A DNA stretch of 36,186 bases. It comes from Magnetococcales bacterium. GTDB lineage: Bacteria; Pseudomonadota; Magnetococcia; Magnetococcales; UBA8363. Of the stretch, positions 19,717 through 28,548 are shown in pieces (the first letter of the stretch is position 1; every line of letters begins with the position of its first letter). Location of the stretch: NCBI GenBank assembly GCA_015660855.1, contig JACSDG010000010.1:1-36186 (forward strand), in the 5' to 3' direction. The notes below the pieces were generated by a model. That model worked only from the letters and a program-made list of their open reading frames with translations. It did not search any database and was not told the origin of the DNA. The position numbers and the translations under genes were made by a program.

Positions 19717-19956
19717 TTATAGGCCATGCTTCAAGTCCATGCTGGATTTTACATCCTTCCATGGAATACCCTGTTCGTCACCTTCTTTAAATTCTCGGTA
19801 AAGCTGTTGGGCCTCAGTCGCATCCTGTTGGTCTTCCCACTCCTCCAGGAAGCGGTTCAATGCCTCTTGCACCAATTCTTTGAGGGGACGACCCGTTGAT
19901 TCGGATACCACTTGAAGCATATCCACCATGTCGGTGGAAAGTTCTATGGCCAGCAT
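19717..19956 (-). CDS. RelB/CopG-like antitoxin, apparently orphan
   Basis: This 79-residue protein starts with a ribbon-helix-helix-like segment (MLAIELSTDMVDMLQVVSESTGRPLKE is the relevant region, 1-27), then an acidic helix with a run of Glu/Asp/Gln and a C-terminal RelB-like ending (GIPWKDVKSSMDL). The usual partner, a RelE/ParE toxin, would follow on the minus strand, but the next gene there is the opposite-strand diguanylate cyclase and only 57 bp separate them. A GAGG ribosome site precedes the ATG. It could neutralise a toxin elsewhere or be a remnant. Confidence 0.72.
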   Translation of the reverse strand: MLAIELSTDMVDMLQVVSESTGRPLKELVQEALNRFLEEWEDQQDATEAQQLYREFKEGDEQGIPWKDVKSSMDLKHGL

Positions 19957-20100
19957 GGTTTAGCCTCTTGGGTTGGCGTGAGTTTTGGGCAACTGTACCA
20001 CTTCAGCCTTCGGGGTGCCATTGAGTGCGGTAGCGATTTGGGCCCGATATGCGGTCGGCGGCAAGCCGATGTCCCCAGATTTCTTACGGAGGGGGGAGTT

Positions 20101-20160
20101 CATTGCCTTTGGTGGGCTTGGGGGCGAAGCTCCCAAGGTTTTGGTTTTTGCCTGCGGGTC
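20101..20160 (+). repeat. Partial dispersed repeat (R5)
   Basis: CATTGCCTTTGGTGGGCTTG and following bases match the 3' hairpin of the full repeats. The stem TTGGGGGC/GCTCCCAA (20118-20136) has one mismatch, followed by GGTTTT and GGTTTTT. Unlike most copies, it is opposite in orientation to the neighbouring minus-strand genes. Confidence 0.7.
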
Positions 20161-20288
20161 TACTGGGAATGGCTGATTAAGGACCACACCACCAGCCAAC
20201 CCCCTGCGACCGCCACGGAGGTCATGACAATGTTGGTGATGATTTTTTGGCGTTGGAGGCATTTCAGGGGCGTTTTGCACTTGAACAT
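20160..20288 (-). CDS. Small single-pass membrane protein
   Basis: This short frame of 42 codons has a basic, cysteine-containing start (MFKCKTPLKCLQRQK) and one strongly hydrophobic segment (about 17-36, IITNIVMTSVAVAGGWLVVW). A good ribosome site CGGAG lies 6 bp upstream of the ATG. It is on the same strand as lpxK, 211 bp downstream of it. Function is unknown. Its stop falls at the repeat edge, so its C-terminus might have been altered by the repeat. Confidence 0.45.
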   Translation of the reverse strand: MFKCKTPLKCLQRQKIITNIVMTSVAVAGGWLVVWSLISHSQ

Positions 20289-20499
20289 GGGTGCTCCGCA
20301 AGCGTTCAGGTTGGTGTTTTTCGTTTGATTGGGCGGTATCACTCTGGAATTTTTTCTACCGCAGGGGGGAGAATCGCGTCTTTCCCCAGCTCCAAGACAA
20401 ACCCAGGGCGCAAGTGTAGAATGACACGGCAGGCATGAGCAAGCGTTCATGAATATTTTTGCCGAAGAAAAATCTTCGTGAGCAAATTCTATTCCAATT

Positions 20500-21600
20500 C
20501 TATTTTGCCTTGGTTGCAATGCTGTCCAGGCACGCTTCGAGCCAGGGGGGAAAGTATGGAAAATGAATGCCGATGGCCAGAACGAAGAGAGGCAGGGTGG
20601 TGGCGTTATGGGGGATTTTGACCGAATCTTTTTGGGTGGTGACCAGGGCGGTCGCACGAAGGGTCCGGGCCAAGGTTTCCAATTGTTCCATCTGTGAAGG
20701 GGTGTAAACGTGATGATCGGGAAAAATTTTCAGGTCAACGGGTTTCAACAGCAAATGTTCCAGGGTGGTGCGAAAACTCTCGGGATGGGCTATTCCACAA
20801 AAAGCCAATGTTTTCTGGTGTTGCATGGCACTCAGGGGTAGCGTACTGCTGTCGGTTGCGTTAATCCAATATTTTGGTTGATGATGACACGGGGCGACAG
20901 GCATTCCAGGGGCGTGGCGGTGGATCACTGCGGTTGCCATGGTGAGATCCGCCCCGATTTCTGCACGGGTGAAGATGACGGCGTGTGCCCGACCAAGGGC
21001 ATGGCAGGATTCCCGAAGTGTGCCACCTGGAAGAATATGGCCGTTGCCCCAGGGGTGTTGGGCATCGAGCAACAAAAGATCAAGATCGCGATACACCTGC
21101 AAATGTTGAAAACCATCGTCCATGAGAATCAACCGGCAACCCATGTGTCGGGTGGCGTAATGAATGAGATGGCGGCGTTTGGGGCCGGTGAGTACGACGG
21201 CATCGGCAAGTTCATGGGCCAATAAAACCGCTTCATCGGCGGCTTCCGGGGCACGCAGAATGTGACCCTTGCCATCGGAAACCAGGGTGATGGGTGCGCG
21301 TGATTGCTGCCGGTATCCCCGACTGACGATGGCCAGGGGGATGCCACGGTCGAGAAAAAATCGCCCCAACCAGGCGACCATGGGGGTTTTCCCTGTGCCG
21401 CCGGCGGTCAGGTTGCCGACGCTGATGACCGGACAATCGGCGTGCCATTGGGTCAATAAACCCTGCTGATAGGCTTTGGCCCGACCGGCCTGAATCAGCC
21501 CATACCCCCGCCCTACGGTGCCGAGGATTTTCAGTCCTCCCTGTTCCATCCAACCGGCAGGTTTGCGGTGTCCCTCAAGCAGGGGGAGCAGTCGGCGCAT
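20500..21600 (-). CDS. lpxK: Tetraacyldisaccharide 4'-kinase
   Basis: This inner-membrane-associated kinase phosphorylates the lipid A disaccharide at 4'. The 366 residues carry the P-loop SVGNLTAGGTGKTP (60-73), LVSDGKGHIL, the LpxK motif MDDGFQHLQVYRDLDLLLLDAQ region, and IPG-like GNGHILPGGTLRE. A longer frame reaches 21669, but the ATG at 21600 gives the normal N-terminus MRRLLPLLEG and has GAGGA upstream. It overlaps the end of waaA by 26 bp, so the two are translationally linked. The adjacency of waaA and lpxK is common in alphaproteobacteria. Confidence 0.95.
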   Translation of the reverse strand: MRRLLPLLEGHRKPAGWMEQGGLKILGTVGRGYGLIQAGRAKAYQQGLLTQWHADCPVISVGNLTAGGTGKTPMVAWLGRFFLDRGIPLAIVSRGYRQQSRAPITLVSDGKGHILRAPEAADEAVLLAHELADAVVLTGPKRRHLIHYATRHMGCRLILMDDGFQHLQVYRDLDLLLLDAQHPWGNGHILPGGTLRESCHALGRAHAVIFTRAEIGADLTMATAVIHRHAPGMPVAPCHHQPKYWINATDSSTLPLSAMQHQKTLAFCGIAHPESFRTTLEHLLLKPVDLKIFPDHHVYTPSQMEQLETLARTLRATALVTTQKDSVKIPHNATTLPLFVLAIGIHFPYFPPWLEACLDSIATKAK

Positions 21601-22873
21601 ACCCCTGTTCCTCAAGAATGGCATGGATTTCCTGCATGGTTCGTGATAAGGCTCCGGCATTGGTCTCAACCACCTGACGCGCCGCCTGTCCCATGTTTTT
21701 CAAGGTGTCCGGCTCCGCCAGCAAGCGGGCAAACGCCTGGAAAAGATCCTCTTCGTTTTGCACCAGAAAGGCCGCTTCCGCCTCCAACAGCAAGCGAGAA
21801 ACATCCTTGAAATTAAAAGTGTGGGGTCCAAAGGCGGTGGGCAATTCCCAGGCCGCCGCTTCCAGCATATTTTGGCCACCATGGGCCACCAGGCTGCCTC
21901 CCATGTAGACCAGACGGGAAATGCCATAGATGCGTGTCAGCCAGCCTACTTGGTCCACAAGTAAAACCTTGTTTTCCCACAGACCATGGGATTGAGAAAT
22001 GGGTTGAACATCCCATCCATGGTTTTTAATGAGCGTCGTCACCTGACCCGCCCGTTCGGGATGGCGCGGGACGACGATCAAACGCAATTGGGGATGATTT
22101 TCCCGAAGTCGCCGATAGACCCGAAGAATGGTTTCTTCTTCACCAGGATGGGTGCTGGCAGCGAGCATGACGGGATCCCTGGTGCGACCGATTTTTTGTT
22201 CCATTTCCGCCATGGCTGCGGCAGAAGGACGTATCAGAGCCTGGTCATATTTAATGTTGCCGGAGACCCGGATGCGTCCCTTGGTGGCACCGATGGTTTC
22301 GATGCGTTGGGCATCCATTGCCGATTGCATGACAAACAGGCGTACCGGGGCCAACAGACGGCGCATGAAAAATCTGGCTTTTTTATAGTTTTTAAACGAT
22401 CCCGGTGAAATTCGTCCGTTGACGATCACCACCGGCACTTGCCTCTCTGCGGCGGATGCAAACAAACTCGGCCACAGTTCGGTTTCCATGATGATCATCA
22501 TTGTGGGTCGAATTCGCTCCATGACACGTCGGGTGACCCAGGGAAGGTCCACCGGAAGGTGAAAAATATAGGCCACCCCGGTTAATTTTTCCCGGGCCAT
22601 CTGGCGACCGGTTTTGGTGACGGTGGAAAGTACCAGTTCAAAATCGGGATTTTTTTGCCGCAGTGCTCCCACAAGTCCCTGGGCTGCCAGGGTTTCACCT
22701 ACGCTGACCGCATGGATCCAGATGCGCGGTGTGGCGTCGCGCTGTTTCACACCCAAGCCAAAACGTTCCAAAACTGTGCCGCGATATTTGGGCGTGGTAA
22801 AATACCGCCAGATCCAATAAGGCAGGGTTAGCAGAATTGCGCTGAAAAGTGACAGAGAATAAAGATGAATCAT
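21575..22873 (-). CDS. waaA: 3-deoxy-D-manno-octulosonic acid (Kdo) transferase
   Basis: WaaA adds Kdo from CMP-Kdo to the lipid A precursor at the inner membrane. The 432 residues start with a hydrophobic anchor (about 5-25), followed by the GT30-type WIHAVSVGE with catalytic Glu60, ETELWPSL, the C-terminal SRLVYMGGSLVAHGGQN region and a final HxxN-like helix. It is divergent from glyQ, sharing a 122-bp intergenic region. The lpxK gene follows, overlapping. Mono- or bifunctionality cannot be told from the sequence. Confidence 0.95.
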   Translation of the reverse strand: MIHLYSLSLFSAILLTLPYWIWRYFTTPKYRGTVLERFGLGVKQRDATPRIWIHAVSVGETLAAQGLVGALRQKNPDFELVLSTVTKTGRQMAREKLTGVAYIFHLPVDLPWVTRRVMERIRPTMMIIMETELWPSLFASAAERQVPVVIVNGRISPGSFKNYKKARFFMRRLLAPVRLFVMQSAMDAQRIETIGATKGRIRVSGNIKYDQALIRPSAAAMAEMEQKIGRTRDPVMLAASTHPGEEETILRVYRRLRENHPQLRLIVVPRHPERAGQVTTLIKNHGWDVQPISQSHGLWENKVLLVDQVGWLTRIYGISRLVYMGGSLVAHGGQNMLEAAAWELPTAFGPHTFNFKDVSRLLLEAEAAFLVQNEEDLFQAFARLLAEPDTLKNMGQAARQVVETNAGALSRTMQEIHAILEEQGYAPTAPPA

Positions 22874-22995
22874 TGGATTTTAGTGGGGTTCCATGGTAAG
22901 GGCAGAACAGGTGACTTCGTGCAGGGTGCCGCTTGACATGATTCTTGTCCAGCGTGATCATTCAAGGCTGTCAAAAAAAATATCGGAGTGGTGAC

Positions 22996-23874
22996 GTGAC
23001 CTTTCAGGAATTGATTTTCGCGCTGCAACACTATTGGGCGAAACAAGGGTGTGTGGTGGTGCAGCCCATGGATATGGAGGTGGGGGCCGGGACTTTCCAT
23101 CCCAGCACTTTCCTCAGAGTCCTGGGACCGGAACCATGGAGCACCGCCTATGTGCAACCCTCGCGCCGCCCCAGCGATGGACGGTATGGGCAAAACCCCA
23201 ACCGGTTGCAGCATTATTATCAGTTTCAGGTCATTCTTAAACCCTCTCCCCCCGACATTCAGGATCTCTACCTCAATTCCCTGGTCGCCATCGGCATCAA
23301 TCCCAGCCACCACGACATACGCTTCGTCGAGGACGATTGGGAAAGCCCGACCCTGGGAGCCTGGGGTTTGGGTTGGGAGGTGTGGCTGGATGGCATGGAA
23401 GTGACCCAGTTTACCTATTTCCAACAGGTGGGAGGGATCGATCTGGATCCCGTCTCCGGGGAGATCACCTACGGCCTGGAGCGGTTGGCCATGTACATCC
23501 AGGGGCGGGACAATGTTTTTGATCTTCAATGGTCCGGGGCCATCCGCTATGGGGATGTGTTTCACCAGAACGAAGTTGAATATTCCCATTTTAACTTTGA
23601 ACGGGCCGATACCGGGATGTTGTTCCAGCTTTTTTCCATGCACGAAAAAGAGGCTCTGTCCTTGGCGGAAGCCCGGTTGCCACTCCCCGCCTATGACCAA
23701 GTGATCAAATGTTCCCACTCTTTCAATCTTTTGGATGCCCGTGGTGCCATCAGCGTCACCGAAAGGGCCGGGTATATCGGGAGGGTCCGAAATCTGGCGC
23801 GAACGGTGGCTGAGGCTTACGTTGCCCAAAGGGAAGCTTTGGGGTATCCCCTGTTGCATCGACACGAGACCTGA
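22996..23874 (+). CDS. glyQ: Glycyl-tRNA synthetase alpha subunit
   Basis: This is the catalytic subunit of the bacterial alpha2beta2 GlyRS, with the class II fold. The start GTG at 22996 yields [19 protein letters not shown] as the expected N-terminus and has GGAG 8 bp upstream; a longer frame from 22945 adds an unlikely extension. The 292-residue length is normal. Motifs include [42 protein letters not shown] and [20 protein letters not shown]. It is followed by glyS after 24 bp. Confidence 0.97.
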   Translation: MTFQELIFALQHYWAKQGCVVVQPMDMEVGAGTFHPSTFLRVLGPEPWSTAYVQPSRRPSDGRYGQNPNRLQHYYQFQVILKPSPPDIQDLYLNSLVAIGINPSHHDIRFVEDDWESPTLGAWGLGWEVWLDGMEVTQFTYFQQVGGIDLDPVSGEITYGLERLAMYIQGRDNVFDLQWSGAIRYGDVFHQNEVEYSHFNFERADTGMLFQLFSMHEKEALSLAEARLPLPAYDQVIKCSHSFNLLDARGAISVTERAGYIGRVRNLARTVAEAYVAQREALGYPLLHRHET

Positions 23875-23898
23875 CTTTCGATAAAAAAGGATTGCACG

Positions 23899-26079
23899 GT
23901 GACGGAATTTTTGTGGGAAATCGGTTGTGAAGAGATTCCAGCGGCCATGTTGGCCCAGGGAATCCGGTTTTTTGCTGAGGCGATGGAAAACCAGTTGCAG
24001 GAGGCTGGTTTACACCAGCCTGGGTCAACCCGGATCGAGTGTCAGGGTACTCCCAGACGTTTGATGGTATCGGTGCTCCAGATGGCCAGCCGTCAGGCCG
24101 ATCGTGTCGAGGAAATGCGCGGACCGCCGGTGGATCGCGCCTTCGATGCTCAGGGCCGACCTTCCAAAGCCGCCGAGGGGTTTGCCCGAAGCTGTGGGGT
24201 TACGGTGCCGGAATTAAAACGATTGGAAACCCCCAAGGGGGCCTACCTGTGCCATACCATTCAGCGACCGGGACAAGGGGCGGGGCTGTTGCTGCCGGGC
24301 ATCATGACCCGGATTCTGGAAGAGTTTCCCTGGCCCAAAACCCAACGCTGGGGTGGTGGTCGCATGCGGTTTGTCCGCCCGATCAATTGGATGGTGGCCC
24401 TGTTGGATGGAGAAGTGCTCGATTTTGCCACGGTGGATGGACTTAAAACGGGGCGGTTGACCCAGGGACACCGGTTCATGGCCCGTGGTCCTTTTGCCGT
24501 TTCTGGAGTTGAGGACTATCGTAAAATCATGGTTCAGGGGCGGGTGATCCTGGAGATGGGCGAGCGGCAGCGCATCATCGCCGAAGGGGTGCGGCGTCTG
24601 GCGGCAGATGTGGGGGGGCGGGCGGTGATGCCAGCGGCGTTGCTGGCGGAAAATGCCAATCTTACCGAATGGCCGCTACCCCTGCTGGGACGCTTTGATC
24701 CGGCTTATCTGGCCATCCCCCCGGAGGTGCTCACCACCTCCATGAAAAACCATCAAAAATATTTTCCCATCGAAGATGCCCACGGGGTACTTATGTCCTG
24801 TTTCATCGCCATATCCAACAGTGAGGTGCCCGACCCTGCCCTTGTGGTCCGGGGATATGAGCGGGTGTTGCGCGCCCGCCTGGAAGATGCCGCCTTTTAT
24901 TGGGGCGAAGACAGCAAACATTCCCTGGAAAGCCGGCTGGAAATGTTAAAGAAGGTGGTGTTCCAGGCCAAGCTGGGGAGCCTTTACGATAAAACCATGC
25001 GGGTGGAGCGTTTGGCTGTTTTTTTGGTAGAGAAGGGTCAACCCAGGGGAGATATTGGCCATTCTATAGCACAAAATTTTGGGTGGGAATCCACTGCAAT
25101 CCAAAGTCCCGGATTCAGGGTGAACAAGGGAGAGGTAACTCTTGGGGCCAGGCTCTGCAAATGCGATCTGGTTTCCGGCATGGTGGGGCAATTCCCCGAA
25201 CTTCAAGGGATCATGGGGGGGTATTATGCCCAACATTCAAGCGCACCAGCGTCCGTGGTTCAAGCCATCCGCGAACACTACCGTCCCCAGGGGGCTGCCG
25301 ACAGCCTTCCCGAAAGCCTGGAAGGTCGGTTGATCTCCATGGCCGACAAGCTCGATACCCTGGTCGGATGTTTCGGTATCGGGCTGGCTCCCACCGGGGC
25401 CAAGGATCCGTTTGCCCTCCGTCGTGCCGCTTTGGGGGTGATTCGTATTCTCCTGGACGATGGCAGGTTGCGTTATTCGTTGGTTGAACTTTTAGAGTTC
25501 ACTTTTGATAACTTTAAAAATGTCGTGTTGGAAAACAGCAAGCGGCAAACGGTGGACAGTCTTGTAGCTTTCTTTTTTGGACGCTTGAAAAGTCATCTGA
25601 AAACCGACGGTTTCGACCACGATCTCATCGACGCTGTCCAGGACTTGGTGCACGGGAAAGATCTCCATGATGTGGGACAACGCGTCGGTGCCCTGGATAA
25701 ATTCAGGGAATTGCCGTCGTATGGGGCACTGGTGGCCGCCAATAAACGCATTGCCAATATTCTGCAAAAAGCGGGAGAAGATTGGCGTAACCATACCCTG
25801 GATACCAAGGCGTGTACCGACGAGGCCGAAGGAACACTCCTTGGGCATCTGGATGGGGTTGACTTGGTGGTCAAAGACGCCGTGGCACGCGGGGCTTACG
25901 GCGAAGCCCTCGACCATCTGGCCCGGCTGCGCCCGGCAATCGACGCCTTTTTCGATCAGGTACTGGTCATGGATCCCGATCCCTTCAAGCGTCTGAACCG
26001 CCTGGCACTGCTATCCCGGGTTCGGGATGTCTTCCAGAGGGTGGCCGACGTCAGCCGTTTGTCGGCACCGGAAGCTTGA
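23899..26079 (+). CDS. glyS: Glycyl-tRNA synthetase beta subunit
   Basis: This is the beta subunit required for tRNA(Gly) recognition and aminoacylation. The 726 residues are slightly longer than the common 690. The N-terminus (TEFLWEIGCEEIPA) and the motifs GPPVDRAFD, MKNHQKYFPI, DAAFYWGEDSK, KCDLVSGMVGQFPELQG and GAKDPFALRRAALG are all present. The C-terminal part (about 590-726) resembles the DALR anticodon-binding region. It starts at GTG 23899 with AAGGA upstream and pairs with glyQ. Confidence 0.96.
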   Translation: MTEFLWEIGCEEIPAAMLAQGIRFFAEAMENQLQEAGLHQPGSTRIECQGTPRRLMVSVLQMASRQADRVEEMRGPPVDRAFDAQGRPSKAAEGFARSCGVTVPELKRLETPKGAYLCHTIQRPGQGAGLLLPGIMTRILEEFPWPKTQRWGGGRMRFVRPINWMVALLDGEVLDFATVDGLKTGRLTQGHRFMARGPFAVSGVEDYRKIMVQGRVILEMGERQRIIAEGVRRLAADVGGRAVMPAALLAENANLTEWPLPLLGRFDPAYLAIPPEVLTTSMKNHQKYFPIEDAHGVLMSCFIAISNSEVPDPALVVRGYERVLRARLEDAAFYWGEDSKHSLESRLEMLKKVVFQAKLGSLYDKTMRVERLAVFLVEKGQPRGDIGHSIAQNFGWESTAIQSPGFRVNKGEVTLGARLCKCDLVSGMVGQFPELQGIMGGYYAQHSSAPASVVQAIREHYRPQGAADSLPESLEGRLISMADKLDTLVGCFGIGLAPTGAKDPFALRRAALGVIRILLDDGRLRYSLVELLEFTFDNFKNVVLENSKRQTVDSLVAFFFGRLKSHLKTDGFDHDLIDAVQDLVHGKDLHDVGQRVGALDKFRELPSYGALVAANKRIANILQKAGEDWRNHTLDTKACTDEAEGTLLGHLDGVDLVVKDAVARGAYGEALDHLARLRPAIDAFFDQVLVMDPDPFKRLNRLALLSRVRDVFQRVADVSRLSAPEA

Positions 26080-26101
26080 CAGTTTGGCCCCATGGTGGGA
26101 G

Positions 26102-26124
26102 GGCCGGGGGAGAATCCGGCCTTT
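26102..26124 (+). terminator. Possible terminator after glyQS
   Basis: GGCCGG (26102-26107) and CCGGCC (26116-26121) form a 6-bp G/C stem with an 8-nt loop, followed by TTT. It lies 22 bp after the glyS stop. The T-tract is short, so this is only moderately convincing. Confidence 0.45.
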
Positions 26125-26132
26125 CCGTCGGC

Positions 26133-26324
26133 TCAACTGGGAAAAGTCAAAATCCCGTAATAATAATCAACATAACGCTTCAACCGATTGAGGGCGTTGC
26201 TGTTGAGTGCCCGTAGATCGGTCAAATCCCTGACACCGCTGTGGCTTCTGACGATGGCAAAGACATTGGGGTTTTTTTTGAGAAAATCAATTTTCTCTTG
26301 AATTTCATGAAGTTCCAAAGACAT
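26133..26324 (-). CDS. Small conserved-looking protein, unknown
   Basis: This 63-residue protein starts MSLELHEIQEKIDFLKKNP, then FAIVRSHSGVRDLTDLRALN and a C-terminal tyrosine-rich helix (LKRYVDYYYGIL). No family recognised. The ATG at 26324 is chosen because GAGGAG lies 6 bp upstream; an in-frame ATG at 26363 would add 13 residues. It lies 69 bp downstream of the nucleotidase gene on the same strand and might be in that operon. Confidence 0.6.
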   Translation of the reverse strand: MSLELHEIQEKIDFLKKNPNVFAIVRSHSGVRDLTDLRALNSNALNRLKRYVDYYYGILTFPS

Positions 26325-26393
26325 TGTTCGCTCCTCTGCGTGCTTGGGATTCATTAGTTGCATTATAGTAACTCAAAGATTATGCCAAGTCAG

Positions 26394-27074
26394 TCACGGC
26401 GGCATGATTTCACGAAAATCAATGATAGACGGAAATCGTTGAGAAAAACGTGGCGGTTGCTGAGAATTGGGGAAAGCCATATGGATAGGAAAGGCGATTC
26501 CCTGGGATTGGGAGGTGGCAAGGATGGATTCCATATCGTCGGCCAGGAGGGTTTCTTCGGGGCGCAGGCCGGTTATTTTTTTCAGGGACTGCCAGAATCC
26601 TGGCGTTTCTTTGGGGTGGCCAAGGTCATGGCTACAAAAGATGGTATCGATCCAGGCATCGAGTCCTGTTTTTTTAAACTTTAGAGCGACGGCATAGGGA
26701 TGGGCGTTGGTGACGAGGATCACCGGTCGCCGCTGGGTTTTCAGTTTGTCCAAAAACGGAACGACGTGGGGGCGAATGGCGATCAGATGCGCCGCACGAT
26801 CTTTCAGGCGCGGGATATCCATTTCCAGGGTGCGGGACCAATGGTCCAGGTCATACCAAGCCAGGGTTCCTTCGCAGGATTTGTAGACGGCAAGGATTTC
26901 GGCACGGGCATCCGCAAACGGGATGCCTTTTTTTTCGGCGTAAGCCTGGGGGACGGTTTGGCGAAAGAACACATCGTCGAAATGGAGATCCAGGAGCGTC
27001 CCGTCCATATCCAGGAGCACGGTTTTAATGGTTTGCCAGGGGAGTGGCAAAACGGGATGGGACGGTTGGTTCAT
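26394..27074 (-). CDS. yrfG: HAD hydrolase, GMP/IMP nucleotidase (YrfG) type
   Basis: This 226-residue protein matches E. coli YrfG over its length: TVLLDMDGTLLDLHFD (Asp22/Asp24 of HAD motif I), a cap region with LAWYDLDHWSRTLEMDI, motif II LVTNAHP, Lys in HPKETPGFW, and LLADDMESIL as motif IV. YrfG dephosphorylates GMP and IMP. The ATG at 27074 overlaps the argJ stop (ATGA). A much longer upstream frame runs through argJ and is a shadow. Its role with argJ is not obvious; co-transcription is likely. Confidence 0.88.
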   Translation of the reverse strand: MNQPSHPVLPLPWQTIKTVLLDMDGTLLDLHFDDVFFRQTVPQAYAEKKGIPFADARAEILAVYKSCEGTLAWYDLDHWSRTLEMDIPRLKDRAAHLIAIRPHVVPFLDKLKTQRRPVILVTNAHPYAVALKFKKTGLDAWIDTIFCSHDLGHPKETPGFWQSLKKITGLRPEETLLADDMESILATSQSQGIAFPIHMAFPNSQQPPRFSQRFPSIIDFREIMPP

Positions 27075-28291
27075 GACCGATAGTCGGCATTGATGGAGAT
27101 GTATTCGTGGGTCAGATCGCAGGTCCATACGGTGTCCCGCTCTTGGCCCGAGCCTAGGTCGATGCGGATGGTGATCTCTTTTTGGGCCATTACGGCGGCT
27201 CCCTGGGCTTCCTGGTAGTCGGGTGCCCGGACACCACCGGCGACAATGGGCACCTGGTCGAGGAAAATGGCAATTCGGTCCACCTGGAGCGGTACCCCCG
27301 AATAGCCTACGGCGGCAAGGATGCGACCCCAATTGGGATCGGAACCGGCAAAGGCGGTTTTCACCAGGGGGCTTTTGGCAACGGTGGCGGCGACGGTGCG
27401 GGCATGGGCCTGGGAAGAGGCTCCGGTGACCTCGATGGTGACAAATTTGGTTGCCCCTTCGCCATCGGCGACAATCATGCGTGCCAGTTGACCACACACC
27501 GATTCCAGAGCGGTGGCGAAGGCGGTCATGGCGGTGGAATTGCCGGGATGCAGGGTGACGGCCCCTTTCCCGGAGGCAAAGGCAAGGACGGTATCGTTGG
27601 TGGAGGTATCACCATCAACGATGGCGCGGTTGAAAGTTTGGTTGACGGCATGGCGCAGATGTTGTTGCAACACTTCTTTGGACAAGGTTGCGTCGGTAAA
27701 AACGAAGCTTAACATGGTGGCCATGTTGGGGTGGATCATCCCGGCCCCTTTGGCGATGCCGACCATGTGGACCGGTTGGCCATCCACCAGGAACCGTTCC
27801 CGGGCCAGTTTGGGATGGGCATCGGTGGTCATGATGGCTTGGGCCGCTTGCAGCCATGGACGTTGGCTGGAAAGATCCTGGACAAGTTTTGGTAGGGCCG
27901 CCAGGGGGCGTTCCACGGGAAAATGTTCACCGATGACGCCGGTGGAAGCGATAAAAACGGTATCTTCGGGAACGGCCAGCAGTCGGGCGGCGGCCTGGGT
28001 CAGGGTGCGGGCCGCCTGCATCCCCTGGGGGCCATTGGCGACGTTGGCATTGCCGGAATTGACGATCAGGGCTTGTGCCTGGCCCTGGGGCAGGCGTTCC
28101 CGGCAGAGGACAACCGGTGCCGCAACCACTTGGTTTTGGGTAAAAACTCCGGCTACCGTCGTTCCAGGATCCATGGCGACCAACAGCAGATCGGTGCGGT
28201 GATGCGGTTTGATCCCACAGGGACAGGTGGCAAAACGAAACCCGGGCGTATTCCAAGGGTCGGGGCCGGGGGGGGGGGCTTCGGTGGTCAT
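27071..28291 (-). CDS. argJ: Glutamate N-acetyltransferase/amino-acid acetyltransferase
   Basis: ArgJ transfers the acetyl group from N-acetylornithine to glutamate and, in bifunctional forms, also acetylates glutamate from acetyl-CoA. The 406 residues include NSGNANVANG (78-87), the self-cleavage site KGAGMIHPNMATMLSF with nucleophile Thr192, VDGDTSTNDT, the GATKFVTIEVTGA region and SDPNWGRILAAVGYSG. The start at 28291 (MTTEAPPPGP) has AAAGG upstream and fits better than 28360, which adds 23 unusual residues. The N-terminus carries two cysteines in TCPCGIK. Divergent from the 28549 gene. Confidence 0.95.
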   Translation of the reverse strand: MTTEAPPPGPDPWNTPGFRFATCPCGIKPHHRTDLLLVAMDPGTTVAGVFTQNQVVAAPVVLCRERLPQGQAQALIVNSGNANVANGPQGMQAARTLTQAAARLLAVPEDTVFIASTGVIGEHFPVERPLAALPKLVQDLSSQRPWLQAAQAIMTTDAHPKLARERFLVDGQPVHMVGIAKGAGMIHPNMATMLSFVFTDATLSKEVLQQHLRHAVNQTFNRAIVDGDTSTNDTVLAFASGKGAVTLHPGNSTAMTAFATALESVCGQLARMIVADGEGATKFVTIEVTGASSQAHARTVAATVAKSPLVKTAFAGSDPNWGRILAAVGYSGVPLQVDRIAIFLDQVPIVAGGVRAPDYQEAQGAAVMAQKEITIRIDLGSGQERDTVWTCDLTHEYISINADYRS

Positions 28292-28472
28292 GGCACAAAA
28301 CCTTTCTTTGTGCTGGATTTCGTTGTGGCTGTGTGAAATCCATGGATCTCCAGGTTGCATTAAATCGCCGTTACCATAAACGATACCGTGGGATGACGCC
28401 AGATAGATTATTGGATGTCAAACGATAAAATAAAAAATGGAGCTAGGGGATCCGAGGGTTTGTCACAATAAT

Positions 28473-28488
28473 TGGCACTATTTTTGAA
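28473..28488 (+). promoter_or_regulatory. Imperfect sigma-54-like promoter
   Basis: TGGCAC (28473-28478), five bases, then TTGAA (28484-28488) resembles the -24/-12 sigma-54 consensus with correct spacing, but the -12 GC is GA, which usually weakens or kills activity. It lies 60 bp upstream of the 28549 gene. Confidence 0.25.
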
Positions 28489-28502
28489 GGCAGTCCTGTG
28501 GA

Positions 28503-28521
28503 GTGGCCAGGAGGAGGCCAC
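28503..28521 (+). promoter_or_regulatory. Hairpin presenting a Shine-Dalgarno-like loop
   Basis: GTGGCC (28503-28508) and GGCCAC (28516-28521) form a perfect stem with the loop AGGAGGA. The loop is a strong ribosome-binding sequence but lies 33 bp before the ATG at 28549, so it is too far to serve that start directly. Confidence 0.35.
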
Positions 28522-28548
28522 AGATCGCTAACGATGAAGGATACACAC

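Larger units (their letters stand above)
19957..20499. other. Gap with gene remnant, repeat and small ORF
   Basis: Between the antitoxin and lpxK lies a stretch with three parts. A minus-strand open tail ending at 19960, 4 bp before the antitoxin start, encodes about 40 residues (its end reads KAEVVQLPKTHANPRG); it may be the C-terminus of a broken gene interrupted by the repeat. A decayed repeat lies at 20101-20160. A short membrane protein gene lies at 20160-20288. The remaining 20289-20499 shows no recognisable gene. Confidence 0.45.

Noticed and set aside
27075-27497. N-terminal extension of the YrfG-like gene into argJ
   Set aside because: The extension is an out-of-frame reading of argJ; the true start overlaps the argJ stop by ATGA.
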